Assembly: GCA_030829765.1 (NCBI GenBank)
Contig: JAUROO010000147.1
Coordinates: 1 to 9,629 of the forward strand
Origin: Miltoncostaeales bacterium
Lineage (GTDB): Bacteria; Actinomycetota; Thermoleophilia; Miltoncostaeales; Miltoncostaeaceae
Length of the DNA stretch: 9,629 nucleotides
Reading direction: 5' to 3'
The position numbers and the translations under genes were made by a program. Numbering within the stretch: the first letter of the stretch is position 1; every line of letters starts with the position of its first letter. Below are positions 1 to 6,698 of this stretch, piece by piece. The notes under the pieces were generated by a model. That model was not told the origin of the DNA. It worked only from the letters and a program-made list of their open reading frames with translations, and ran no database searches.

Positions 1-1
1 C

Positions 2-784
2 CTGACCGACCTCGATCCCGTGGTGCTGGCTACCGCCGCTCCGCTGGTGGCCGACGCCGGCGGCCTCGTGATGCTGCCGTCGCCAGAGGTCGCCGCGGCC
101 TGCCAGGACAAGTGGCTGTGCCACGAGATGCTCACGGACGCAGGCCTGCCGTCGCCGCCGACCTGGCCGGTGAACGGCACCGACCGCGAGGGCCTGCCGT
201 ACCCCATGATGATCAAGCCGCGTATCGGATTCGCCGGACGGTGGATCCACCGGTGCGAGGACCGGGAGGAGCTTGACTTCTTCCTCGCGCGCACGCCGGT
301 GCCGAGCGTGCTGCAGCAGGCGCTGCCGGGCGAGGAGTTCAGCATCGACTGCCTCGCCTCGCCGGACGGCCACGCCATCGGGGCCATCCCCCGCGCGATG
401 TACCAGAGCAAGGGCGGGGAGCAGATCAAGGGGGAAACCCTCGATGACCCGCAGCTGGTCGAACTGGGCGCTGCCGTGATCGAGGGGATCGGACTGTGCG
501 GCCCCTGCACCATCCAGTGCTTCCGCGAGGAGGACCGCATCCTGGGCGTCACCGATATCAACACGCGCTTCGGCGGCGGCTTCCCGCTGCCGCTCGCAGC
601 CGGCGGTGACTACCCCGCGCTCATCCTGGCGATGGCCGCAGGGGAGGACGTCGCGCCCCGACTGGGAACACACAGGGCGGGCGTGGTGATGACACGCTTC
701 CTATCCGAGCACGTCCTCGTGCGGGACGGGGACCGGTTGCGGCCGATGGGCGGACGCGGGGAGGCGGTGAGCGGTGGCATCTGA
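2..784 (+). CDS. ATP-grasp domain enzyme, carbamoyl-phosphate-synthase-like (5' end cut by window)
   Basis: The reading frame is open from base 2, and the residues before the first GTG (base 20) already read like family sequence, so the true start lies upstream and about 60-70 residues are probably missing. Visible ATP-grasp landmarks in order are: a DK segment preceding the ATP-binding domain (near CQDKWLCHEML), the lysine strand MMIKPRIGFAGR, the hinge GEEFSIDCLA, the R-x-MYQSKGG segment, the GPCTIQCF strand, and the metal/ATP-binding DINTRFGGGFPL near the end (usual form EINPRFGGG). ATP-grasp enzymes ligate a carboxylate to an amine, thiol or similar nucleophile through an acyl-phosphate; the substrate cannot be read from sequence. 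The protein should be cytoplasmic. It overlaps the following Wzz gene by 11 bases, which ties it to the polysaccharide locus, perhaps for an amino-acid or amide modification of the glycan (inference). Family assignment is firm, function is not. Confidence 0.85.
   Translation: MTDLDPVVLATAAPLVADAGGLVMLPSPEVAAACQDKWLCHEMLTDAGLPSPPTWPVNGTDREGLPYPMMIKPRIGFAGRWIHRCEDREELDFFLARTPVPSVLQQALPGEEFSIDCLASPDGHAIGAIPRAMYQSKGGEQIKGETLDDPQLVELGAAVIEGIGLCGPCTIQCFREEDRILGVTDINTRFGGGFPLPLAAGGDYPALILAMAAGEDVAPRLGTHRAGVVMTRFLSEHVLVRDGDRLRPMGGRGEAVSGGI
758..764 (+). promoter_or_regulatory. Shine-Dalgarno site for the Wzz-type gene
   Basis: GGGGAGG lies 9 bases before the GTG at 774, inside the end of the ATP-grasp gene. 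It supports the GTG start over other candidates and suggests translational coupling across the 11-base overlap. Confidence 0.6.
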
Positions 785-1565
785 TCGTGAGATCACACTC
801 GGGGACCTGTGGCGCGCGATCTGGCGCGGCAAGTGGGTCGTCCTCGCCACCACCGTCATCGCCGGGCTGGTGGCCTTTGGGATCACGTACACCGCCGACA
901 CCACCTACTCGGCCACGTCCAAGGTGTACCTGGGCCAGGCCACCACGATCCTCGGCAACCTGGCCTCGACCCCCGGCACCAACCCGCTCACGGCCGCCAC
1001 GATGCTGCAGGGCGACGCGGTGGTGGACGCCGTGGCAAAGGAGACCGGGCTCACCCGCGGGCAGGTGCGCGCGCGCAGCGATGTGAGCGTGCCGCGCGCG
1101 CCGGGCACCACCAGCACCGGCCAGCCCGCCATCGCCAGCATCCGCGCCACCACGGCCAGTCGCGAGGAGTCCATCCGGCTCGCCAACGCCTATGCCGAAG
1201 CGGCGCTCACCAGCGCCAGCACCGGGTACGAGGCCGTGAGCAGCACGCTCGAGCAGCAGGTGCGCAGGCTGTCGGCGGAAGAGGCCCGGCTGCAGGGACG
1301 CACCCGCCGCGACGCCACGGCCGATGACCTCGCGCGCCTCGCCGACGTGCGCGAGGTGCTGGTGGCCTCCGAGTTGCAGCTGGCCCGCGCACAGCAGATC
1401 GAGGCACCCGCGATCGTGACCCTGGCCACCGGTGCATCGTCCTCGGCCCGCACCTCCAACCGGGTGCGCACCGCCATCACGGGCGCCATCATCGGGTTCC
1501 TCGTGGGGATCGTCATCGCGCTCGCCACCAGCGGCGGCCTGCGGCGCGGCGACGGGACGGCCTAG
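774..1565 (+). CDS. Wzz/YveK-type polysaccharide chain-length determinant (no kinase domain)
   Basis: This 263-residue protein has the polysaccharide copolymerase layout: a short cytoplasmic N-terminus (ITLGDLWRAIWRGK), a first membrane helix at about 21-39, an extracytoplasmic domain beginning with YSATSKVYLG, a helical/coiled segment around 160-205 (SSTLEQQVRRLSAEEARL), and a second membrane helix at about 234-252 followed by a short basic tail. Such proteins control the chain length of capsular, exopolysaccharide or O-antigen polymers made by a Wzy polymerase. The protein ends about 10 residues after helix 2, so the Walker-type tyrosine kinase domain found in fused Wzc proteins is absent; a kinase partner would have to be separate and is not in the window. 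The Pro-rich stretch usually before helix 2 is weak. The GTG start is supported by a good Shine-Dalgarno site and overlaps the ATP-grasp stop. The family call is confident; the polymer is unknown. Confidence 0.85.
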   Translation: MASDREITLGDLWRAIWRGKWVVLATTVIAGLVAFGITYTADTTYSATSKVYLGQATTILGNLASTPGTNPLTAATMLQGDAVVDAVAKETGLTRGQVRARSDVSVPRAPGTTSTGQPAIASIRATTASREESIRLANAYAEAALTSASTGYEAVSSTLEQQVRRLSAEEARLQGRTRRDATADDLARLADVREVLVASELQLARAQQIEAPAIVTLATGASSSARTSNRVRTAITGAIIGFLVGIVIALATSGGLRRGDGTA

Positions 1566-1566
1566 C

Positions 1567-1573
1567 GGGGGAA
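1567..1573 (+). promoter_or_regulatory. Shine-Dalgarno site for the PQQ-repeat protein
   Basis: GGGGGAA sits 4 bases before the ATG at 1578, immediately after the stop of the Wzz-type gene. It supports translation from this ATG within the same transcript. Confidence 0.5.
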
Positions 1574-1577
1574 CCAC

Positions 1578-2819
1578 ATGAGGCTCGTGCCGCGCTCCGA
1601 GAAGGCCATCGCCTGGACGATCTCCGGCGTGTTCGCAGCGCTCGCGGTGGTGCTCGCCGGACTCGTCCTGGTCACCGGCGGGCTCGACGATGGCGATCAG
1701 CTGGGCACGACGCAGGGCTTCCAGGCCCGGCAGGCCCCGCGCGACGATCTCGGCAGCGACCGATGGCCCGAGTACGGGTACAACGAGGAGCGCACGCGGG
1801 CGAACCCTGCCCTGCGGCTGCCGCCGCCCTACCGCCGTGCGTGGACCCGCGACCTCGGTTCACTCCTGGAGTTCCCGCCGGTCATCAATGGCGGCCGGGC
1901 CTTCGTCGGCACCAACAAGCGCAAGGCCTTCGCGCTGGACCTCCGCACGGGCCGGATCGCATGGAGCCGCAAGCTCACCGGCCGGTCCGCCGCGTCCCCG
2001 GCGATCGCCGGGGACCTGGTGCTGTTCACCACCATCAACGGCTACGTCGAGGCCTTGCGGCAGGACACCTCGCAGGTGGTGTGGCGACGCGACGTGGGCA
2101 CCTCCACCGAGTCATCGCCCCTCATCATCGGGCAACGCGCGTACGTGGGAACGCTCGGCGGGCTCATCCTGTGCATGGATGTGCGGACCGGGCGGCTCAT
2201 CTGGACCGCGCGCGCGACGGGCGAGGTGAAGTCCAGCCTTGCCCGGTCCGGCAACCAGGTGATCGTGGGCGACTACGGCGGGCGCATCACGTCCCTGAAC
2301 ATGCGCAACGGGCGCATCCGGTGGCGCACCACCAGCCCGGGACGCCTGCTCAGCGGTGCCGGCGCCTTCTATGCGAACCCCGCGGTGGCGTACGGACGCA
2401 TCTATGCCAGCAACGTGAACGGCCGTGTCATTTCGCTGGATGCGCGCACCGGGTCGGTGGCCTGGGTGCGCGTGCTGGGCGACTGGGCCTACTCGAGCCC
2501 GGCGGTGAACGCACGCACCGTGTACGTGGGCTCGTATGACCGCAAGTTGTACGCCCTCGACGCCGTCACCGGCGGCGTGCGCTGGACCTTCGATGCCGGG
2601 GAGCGCATCGCCGGCTCGCCCACGGTCATCGGCAACCTGGTCTGGTTCTCCACGATCGCCCGCGTGCCGTCCAACGGCAGGACCTACGCGCTTGACGCCC
2701 GCACCGGGCGGCGGGTCTTCACCTTCCCCGATGGCCGGTACACGCCCGCGGTCGGGGTGCGCGGCATGCTCGTCCTCACCGGCGTGCGCAGGCTCTACGG
2801 GATGATCCCCGCGGGATGA
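1578..2819 (+). CDS. Membrane-anchored PQQ-like beta-propeller protein (BamB-like fold)
   Basis: This 413-residue protein has a short basic N-terminus, one membrane helix at about 11-34 and no obvious signal-peptidase site after it, so it is probably tethered with the bulk outside the membrane. A linker leads to WPEYGYNEERTRANP, a phrase common at the entry of PQQ-type propellers. About eight repeats follow, spaced roughly 40 residues apart, each with the pattern hydrophobic strand - V/IYVG - G-x-hydrophobic-x-ALD-x-x-TG-x-x-x-W: for example ALDLRTGRIAWSRK (119-132), CMDVRTGRLIWT (199-210), SLDARTGSVAWVR (286-298), ALDAVTGGVRWTF (326-338) and ALDARTGRRVF (371-381). An eight-bladed propeller is likely. 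BamB is an outer-membrane assembly scaffold, but a high-GC actinobacterium would lack that complex, so a scaffold, glycan-binding or enzyme-tethering role in the polysaccharide machine is inferred from its place between Wzz and the flippase. Its last bases overlap the next start (ATGA). Confidence 0.85.
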   Translation: MRLVPRSEKAIAWTISGVFAALAVVLAGLVLVTGGLDDGDQLGTTQGFQARQAPRDDLGSDRWPEYGYNEERTRANPALRLPPPYRRAWTRDLGSLLEFPPVINGGRAFVGTNKRKAFALDLRTGRIAWSRKLTGRSAASPAIAGDLVLFTTINGYVEALRQDTSQVVWRRDVGTSTESSPLIIGQRAYVGTLGGLILCMDVRTGRLIWTARATGEVKSSLARSGNQVIVGDYGGRITSLNMRNGRIRWRTTSPGRLLSGAGAFYANPAVAYGRIYASNVNGRVISLDARTGSVAWVRVLGDWAYSSPAVNARTVYVGSYDRKLYALDAVTGGVRWTFDAGERIAGSPTVIGNLVWFSTIARVPSNGRTYALDARTGRRVFTFPDGRYTPAVGVRGMLVLTGVRRLYGMIPAG

Positions 2820-4366
2820 GCATCCGGCAGGTCGCCCGCGCGGCCGCCGTCGTCGCGCTCTTCGGGATCCTCTCGCGCGTTCTGGGCTTCGTGCGCGAGA
2901 TCGTGCTGGCCGGCGTCTACGGCGCCACCGCCGATACCGATGCGCTGGTGAACGCACTCTTCGTGGTGAACACGGTGGCCGCCGTGCTGCTGTACGTGCT
3001 GACCACCCTCATGATCCCGGTGTTCCAGCAGGAGCGCGAGCGCAGCGGGGCCCAGAGCGCCTGGGGCCTGCTGTGGGCCATCGCGGGGTGGATCGGGATC
3101 GTGCTCATCGTGCTCACAGGCATCGTCGCCATCGCGCCCGAGGCCATCATCTGGCTCTTCCAGATGGGCCCCGAGCGCGCGGAGATCGCCTCCGGCCTGC
3201 TGCGGGTGATGGCGCCCGCGCTGATGCTGCAGGGGTTCTCCGCGCTGTTCACGGCGATCCTGCAGGTGCATGGACGCTTCGCCGGGCCCGCTGCCGTGGG
3301 CGTGGCCTTCAACGCCGGGATACTCGTGGGCGTCATCGCGGGCGCCGGCAGCCTGGGCATCACGGCCGCCGCCTGGGGCGTGGCACTGGGGGCCCTTCTC
3401 CAGGTGCTGCTGCAGATCCCGCAGTTCGTGCGCGAGTCGCGCGCCGGCGGGGGCCTGCGCCTGGCCTTCTCGCACCCGCGCCTGGGACAGGTGGCCGTGC
3501 TGGCCATCCCCGTGGCGGCGGCATCGATCCTGCAGCAGGTCAACTCCTTCACCGACAAGCTGTTCGCATCATCGCTGGAGGCCGGGCGGAACGCCGCGCT
3601 GTCGTTCGCCAACGCCCTCGGGTCCGCGCCGCGCACCGTCCTGCTGTTCCCCCTGCTCACGCCGCTGTTCCCGCTCATCGCCCGGTTCTTCGCCGAGAAC
3701 CGGAAGTCCGACGGCGTGGACGCCTTCCGGCGCGCGGCGGGCATCCTCGCGATGGTGTCGATCCCGCTATCCATCCTCATGTTCATCGGGGCCACCGAGA
3801 TCGCCCAGGTGGCCTTCGGGCGCGGCAAGTGCGATGCCAGTTGCGTCGCGGAGATCTCCGGACCGCTCGCCTTCTACGGCATCGCCGTGTGGGGGAACTT
3901 CATCGGCTACCTGCTCAACCGGACCCTCTCGGCCGGCAACCATGCCCGGGAGATCATGGTGGCCACGATCGTGACGGTGATCCTGACGATCGGCCTGGAC
4001 CTGCTGCTGCTCGGACCCCTGCAGCAGGCGGGGCTGGCACTGGCCAGCGCGATCGCGGTCTACGCGAACACGGGCATCACCCTCTGGTTCCTGCGCCGCC
4101 GCACCCCGCAGCTGTCGCTGCGCTGGCTCGGGGCGCAACAGGCACGCATCCTCGCGGCCGGCATGGTCGGGGGCGCGGTGGCGCTCATCCCCGCATTCCT
4201 CATGCCGGCCGACACCGCCACCTTCTGGGGTGCGTTCACCTGGCTCGCGGTGGTGTCACTGGTGGGCGGCGCGGCCTTCACCGCGATGGTGCGCACCGTG
4301 GCGCCGCGCGAGTTCGCCGACGCGCGCGCCTCCCTGCGGAACCTCTCCTTCTCCCGGCGCCGATGA
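2816..4366 (+). CDS. MurJ/MviN-superfamily lipid-linked glycan flippase
   Basis: This 516-residue polytopic membrane protein should have about 12-14 helices. The N-terminus carries the MurJ signature: SRVLGFVRE at 20-28, a short GVYGAT loop, then DTDA at 40-43. A second family segment is near 240-280 (VNSFTDKLFASSLEAG, then ALSFANALGSAP), and a third near 335-365 (AFGRGKC, then NRTLSAGNHAREI). MurJ flips lipid II; relatives flip lipid-linked exopolysaccharide units. Compared from memory with Escherichia coli MurJ, the counterparts of Arg18, Arg24 and Asp39 are present, but the LLRR site (Arg52) is replaced by NTVAAVLL and the ADR site (Arg270) by ANAL. With the surrounding polysaccharide genes, this favours a dedicated surface-polysaccharide flippase over essential lipid II transport. 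The ATG overlaps the preceding stop in ATGA, and the stop overlaps the next ATG the same way. Family call firm, substrate inferred. Confidence 0.85.
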   Translation: MSIRQVARAAAVVALFGILSRVLGFVREIVLAGVYGATADTDALVNALFVVNTVAAVLLYVLTTLMIPVFQQERERSGAQSAWGLLWAIAGWIGIVLIVLTGIVAIAPEAIIWLFQMGPERAEIASGLLRVMAPALMLQGFSALFTAILQVHGRFAGPAAVGVAFNAGILVGVIAGAGSLGITAAAWGVALGALLQVLLQIPQFVRESRAGGGLRLAFSHPRLGQVAVLAIPVAAASILQQVNSFTDKLFASSLEAGRNAALSFANALGSAPRTVLLFPLLTPLFPLIARFFAENRKSDGVDAFRRAAGILAMVSIPLSILMFIGATEIAQVAFGRGKCDASCVAEISGPLAFYGIAVWGNFIGYLLNRTLSAGNHAREIMVATIVTVILTIGLDLLLLGPLQQAGLALASAIAVYANTGITLWFLRRRTPQLSLRWLGAQQARILAAGMVGGAVALIPAFLMPADTATFWGAFTWLAVVSLVGGAAFTAMVRTVAPREFADARASLRNLSFSRRR

Positions 4367-5838
4367 CCCGCTGGCGGCCCGGGCCCCGCACCATCACCGG
4401 TGCCCTGCTGGCGGCGATCCTGGCGCTCGGCGCAGGCATCCGCATATGGGCCTTCGGAGGCCTGGAGTTCGGGATCGGGTCCGACGACGCACGCTACGTG
4501 GCCGTCGCGCAGAACCTGGCGGGGGGCTCGCTGCCCGACGGCGAGTCCGAGTGGTTCGGGTCGCGGGCGGTGTTCCTGTGGCCGGTTGCGCTGGTGTTCC
4601 GCCTCGCGGGCGCCGACGACTACCGCGCAGTGGCCTGGCCCTTCGCCTGCTCACTATTGGCGATCGCCGCGGCGTTCCTCGTGGGACGCGAACTGGCCGG
4701 GCGCCGGCCCGCGCTGGTCGCCGCCGCGCTGGTGGCCGTGGCCCCGCTGGAGGTGCTGTGGGCAACCCGGCTACGACCCGACGCCGTCATGCCGGCCTTG
4801 GTTGCACTGGCGGTATGGGCGGCACTGCGCGCGCGCCGGGGACGCCACGCCGGATGGTGGCTTGCCGGCGCCGGCGTGCTGATGGGCGCGGCGTGGTCGG
4901 CGCGCGAGAGCGCCCTGCTCATGCTCCCGGTGGTCGTATACGCGGCGTGGCCGGCCCTGCGTGCCATGCCACGACGCGCCGGGGCCCTCGCGGGTGGCCT
5001 CTGCGCCATCCCGCTCGCCCTCGTGCTGGTGTTCGCCGTGGACGGACGCCCCCTGTGGCCGCTCACGGCCACGGCGGGCGCGGGCAGCCTGCGATCGCCC
5101 GCCGAGGGGTGGGGCGCCACCACCTCGTACCTGGCGCAACTGGTGACGGGCGTGGGCGAGGCGCGCTCACCCCTGCTGATGGCATTGCCGCTCGTGCTCA
5201 TCGCCGGCACGGTCGCGGTGGCACGGCGGCTGCCTGCGGCGCTCCTGCCCGGCGCATGGCTTGCCTGGGGCTTCGCGTGCCTGGAGATCGCGACGCTGGT
5301 CAGCGTCGACAAGCCGGCGCGGTTCATGACCCTCCTCACCGTGCCGGCGGCGCTGCTGGTGGCCATCGCCCTCGACAGCCGCCTGAGTCCGCTGATCGTC
5401 CCTGCCGTGGCCGTGGTGACGGTGCTGGCGGTGGCGCCGCGCCTGGAGTCCGGAAACCGGGGGGCGAACGTGATCCTGGTGTCGGCCGTGGCCGACCGCC
5501 TTCGCGACCTGCCGGGGGGGCCCGTGCTGGCGCGCGACTACACGTGGTGGGCCAAGTTGAACGCCTACTTCCCCCGGGGCCGCGTGGACGTGCCGCGGGC
5601 CGTCGATCCCGCGTTCCTCGACGAGCAGGAGCGTGCACGGGCACGGCTGCTGCACCCCCTGCCCGACGTGGCGTCCTACCGGGGCGGCTACGTCGTGACC
5701 GGGCCGGTCCGCGAAATCGGGGGCTGGCCGGACAACTGGCGCGACGCCCAGGAGGCCATCGACGCCGGGGTGCCATGGACCCGGCTGCGCGCGGTGGCGC
5801 GCGTCGGGCGCGCCACCATCTGGCGGTGGGACCCCTGA
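4363..5838 (+). CDS. GT-C fold membrane glycosyltransferase (ArnT/PMT family-like)
   Basis: This protein of 491 residues has a hydrophobic N-terminal helix (about 11-30) followed by GIGSDDARYVAVAQNLA (37-53), the acidic first-loop motif of GT-C enzymes, where Asp41/Asp42 are candidates for the catalytic or metal-binding acid. Several further helices run to about residue 360, with an RLRPDAVMPALVALA segment (136-150) and KPARFMTLLTVPAALL (317-332) typical of the family's later helices. The last 130 residues form a soluble, presumably extracytoplasmic tail. GT-C enzymes use polyprenyl-phosphate sugars as donors and transfer to acceptors on the outer face of the membrane. The open frame runs far upstream, but the ATG at 4363 is chosen because everything before it overlaps the flippase gene in another frame and reads as Arg/Gly/His-rich noise; ATGA coupling also supports it. 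The next gene may supply the donor. Specific sugar and acceptor are unknown. Confidence 0.8.
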   Translation: MTRWRPGPRTITGALLAAILALGAGIRIWAFGGLEFGIGSDDARYVAVAQNLAGGSLPDGESEWFGSRAVFLWPVALVFRLAGADDYRAVAWPFACSLLAIAAAFLVGRELAGRRPALVAAALVAVAPLEVLWATRLRPDAVMPALVALAVWAALRARRGRHAGWWLAGAGVLMGAAWSARESALLMLPVVVYAAWPALRAMPRRAGALAGGLCAIPLALVLVFAVDGRPLWPLTATAGAGSLRSPAEGWGATTSYLAQLVTGVGEARSPLLMALPLVLIAGTVAVARRLPAALLPGAWLAWGFACLEIATLVSVDKPARFMTLLTVPAALLVAIALDSRLSPLIVPAVAVVTVLAVAPRLESGNRGANVILVSAVADRLRDLPGGPVLARDYTWWAKLNAYFPRGRVDVPRAVDPAFLDEQERARARLLHPLPDVASYRGGYVVTGPVREIGGWPDNWRDAQEAIDAGVPWTRLRAVARVGRATIWRWDP

Positions 5839-5847
5839 ACGATCGCG

Positions 5848-5853
5848 TATCGT
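5848..5853 (+). promoter_or_regulatory. Possible -10 element of a near-leaderless promoter
   Basis: TATCGT fits the TAnnnT form of a -10 hexamer and ends 8 bases before the ATG at 5862. There is no Shine-Dalgarno site in the 23-base gap. No clear -35 box is seen about 17 bases upstream. The short distance would put the transcript start within one or two bases of the ATG. Confidence 0.35.
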
Positions 5854-5861
5854 GGCGTGCG

Positions 5862-6605
5862 ATGCACACGGCCGTCGTGATCCCCGCGCGGGACGAGGAG
5901 CACGCGATCGGTGACGTGGTCGCGGGTGCCCGGGCCGCGCTGCCGACCGCACGGGTGATCGTCGTGGACGATGCCTCCAGGGATCGCACCGCCGCGCGTG
6001 CGCGTGCGAACGGTGCCGAGGTGCTGTCCCTGCAGGCCGGGGCGGGATACGCCGGCGCGCTGTGCGCGGGCTACCGTGCGGCGCTCGCCGGGCCGATGGA
6101 CGCCCTGGTGCAGATGGACGGCGACGGCCAGCACCGCGCCGGTGACCTGCCCCGCCTCCTCGCGGGCCTCGCGCATGCCGACATGGTCATCGGGTCGCGC
6201 TTCCTGGGCGCCACGCCCGGCTACCGGATCCCCATGCTCCGGCGCGCCGGCATGGCCGCATGCCGGTGGATGGGCGCGGCCGCCGATGGCCTGTGCATCA
6301 CCGATCCGACATCCGGTCTGCGTGCCATGACCCCCCGGGCCGTCACGCGGCTGGCGCACCACGGCTTTCCCGGCGGACTCACCGAGACCACCCTCCTCAT
6401 CCACATGCGGCGCGCGGGATTCCGGATCGGCGAGGTCCCCGTGCTCATGCGGGCATCCACCGGCAGGTCCATGCACGACGGCCTGGCCGGCGGTGCGCAC
6501 TTCCTGCGGATCGCGTGGTCGCTGCGCGGCCTGGCTGGTGGACCCGAGCGCGATGTCGCCGCGGCGCCGGCCGAGCCCGCTCCGGTGCCCGCGGGACGCG
6601 GATGA
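5862..6605 (+). CDS. Family 2 glycosyltransferase, polyprenyl-phosphate mannose/glucose synthase-like
   Basis: This GT-A fold enzyme has 247 residues. Visible motifs are VVIPARDEE (5-13), VIVVDDASRDRT (32-43) for nucleotide binding, QMDGDGQH (84-91) as the DXD-type metal site, MVIGSRF (108-114), TDPTSGLRAM (147-156) and the FPGGLTETTLLIHM segment (169-182) carrying a likely catalytic acid. The end is a short Ala/Pro-rich tail with no membrane helix or GtrA domain, so it should be cytosolic or peripheral. Dolichol/polyprenyl-phosphate mannose synthases of this type move a sugar from a nucleotide donor to polyprenyl phosphate; this would be the donor for the GT-C enzyme encoded 23 bases upstream. 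The open frame extends upstream through the GT-C gene, but the ATG at 5862 is chosen because the family N-terminus (AVVIPARDEE) begins right there. Sugar specificity cannot be read. Confidence 0.85.
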   Translation: MHTAVVIPARDEEHAIGDVVAGARAALPTARVIVVDDASRDRTAARARANGAEVLSLQAGAGYAGALCAGYRAALAGPMDALVQMDGDGQHRAGDLPRLLAGLAHADMVIGSRFLGATPGYRIPMLRRAGMAACRWMGAAADGLCITDPTSGLRAMTPRAVTRLAHHGFPGGLTETTLLIHMRRAGFRIGEVPVLMRASTGRSMHDGLAGGAHFLRIAWSLRGLAGGPERDVAAAPAEPAPVPAGRG

Positions 6606-6626
6606 CGCGCAGGACGCAGGGGAACA

Positions 6627-6636
6627 CCTTGTAAGG
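6627..6636 (+). promoter_or_regulatory. Short inverted repeat in an AT-rich pocket (possible operator or RBS)
   Basis: CCTT-GT-AAGG is a 4+4 inverted repeat within about 20 bases that are far more AT-rich than the surroundings. The overlapping AAGGA (6633-6637) could act as a Shine-Dalgarno for the GTG at 6642, an alternative start of the next gene, although the spacing of 4 bases is short. A protein-binding role is only a guess. Confidence 0.2.
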
Positions 6637-6652
6637 ACATTGTGTGCGAACG

Positions 6653-6670
6653 CCGCGCACGCCTGCGCGG
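6653..6670 (+). terminator. GC-rich hairpin in the gap after the GT2 gene
   Basis: CCGCGCA (6653-6659) pairs exactly with TGCGCGG (6664-6670) around a four-base loop. There is no T run after it, so it may be a weak or factor-assisted terminator, an attenuating structure, or a chance hairpin in GC-rich DNA. If the next gene starts at 6642 it lies inside the coding sequence. Confidence 0.25.
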
Positions 6671-6686
6671 GTGGGCGTACATGCGT

Positions 6687-6692
6687 CATATT
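6687..6692 (+). promoter_or_regulatory. Possible -10 element of a leaderless promoter
   Basis: CATATT, four of six matches to TATAAT including the key A2 and T6, ends exactly 6 bases before the GTG at 6699. That spacing would place the transcript start at the start codon. No convincing -35 box is visible at the usual distance. Confidence 0.35.
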
Positions 6693-6698
6693 CAGCCC

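Noticed and set aside
621..1577. Long open frame on the - strand (318 codons) across the ATP-grasp/Wzz junction
   Set aside because: Its product is Gly/Arg/His/Ala-rich with no recognisable domain, and it lies antisense to two well-supported genes; this is a typical high-GC shadow.
1578..2819. Naming the propeller protein BamB
   Set aside because: The fold matches, but the outer-membrane assembly complex is not expected in a high-GC actinobacterium and the protein has a membrane anchor rather than a visible lipobox.
2112..2957. Long - strand open frame opposite the propeller gene
   Set aside because: Composition is Arg/Gly/His/Pro noise, while the + strand shows clear propeller repeats.
3073..4362. 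Upstream extension of the GT-C frame, or a fusion with another protein
   Set aside because: The extra 430 codons read as Arg/Gly/His-rich noise and overlap the flippase in another frame; the GT-C family sequence begins right after the ATG at 4363.
4230..5861. Upstream extension of the GT2 frame
   Set aside because: Same reason: low-complexity Arg/Gly-rich translation over the real GT-C gene, while the GT2 family N-terminus starts at 5862.
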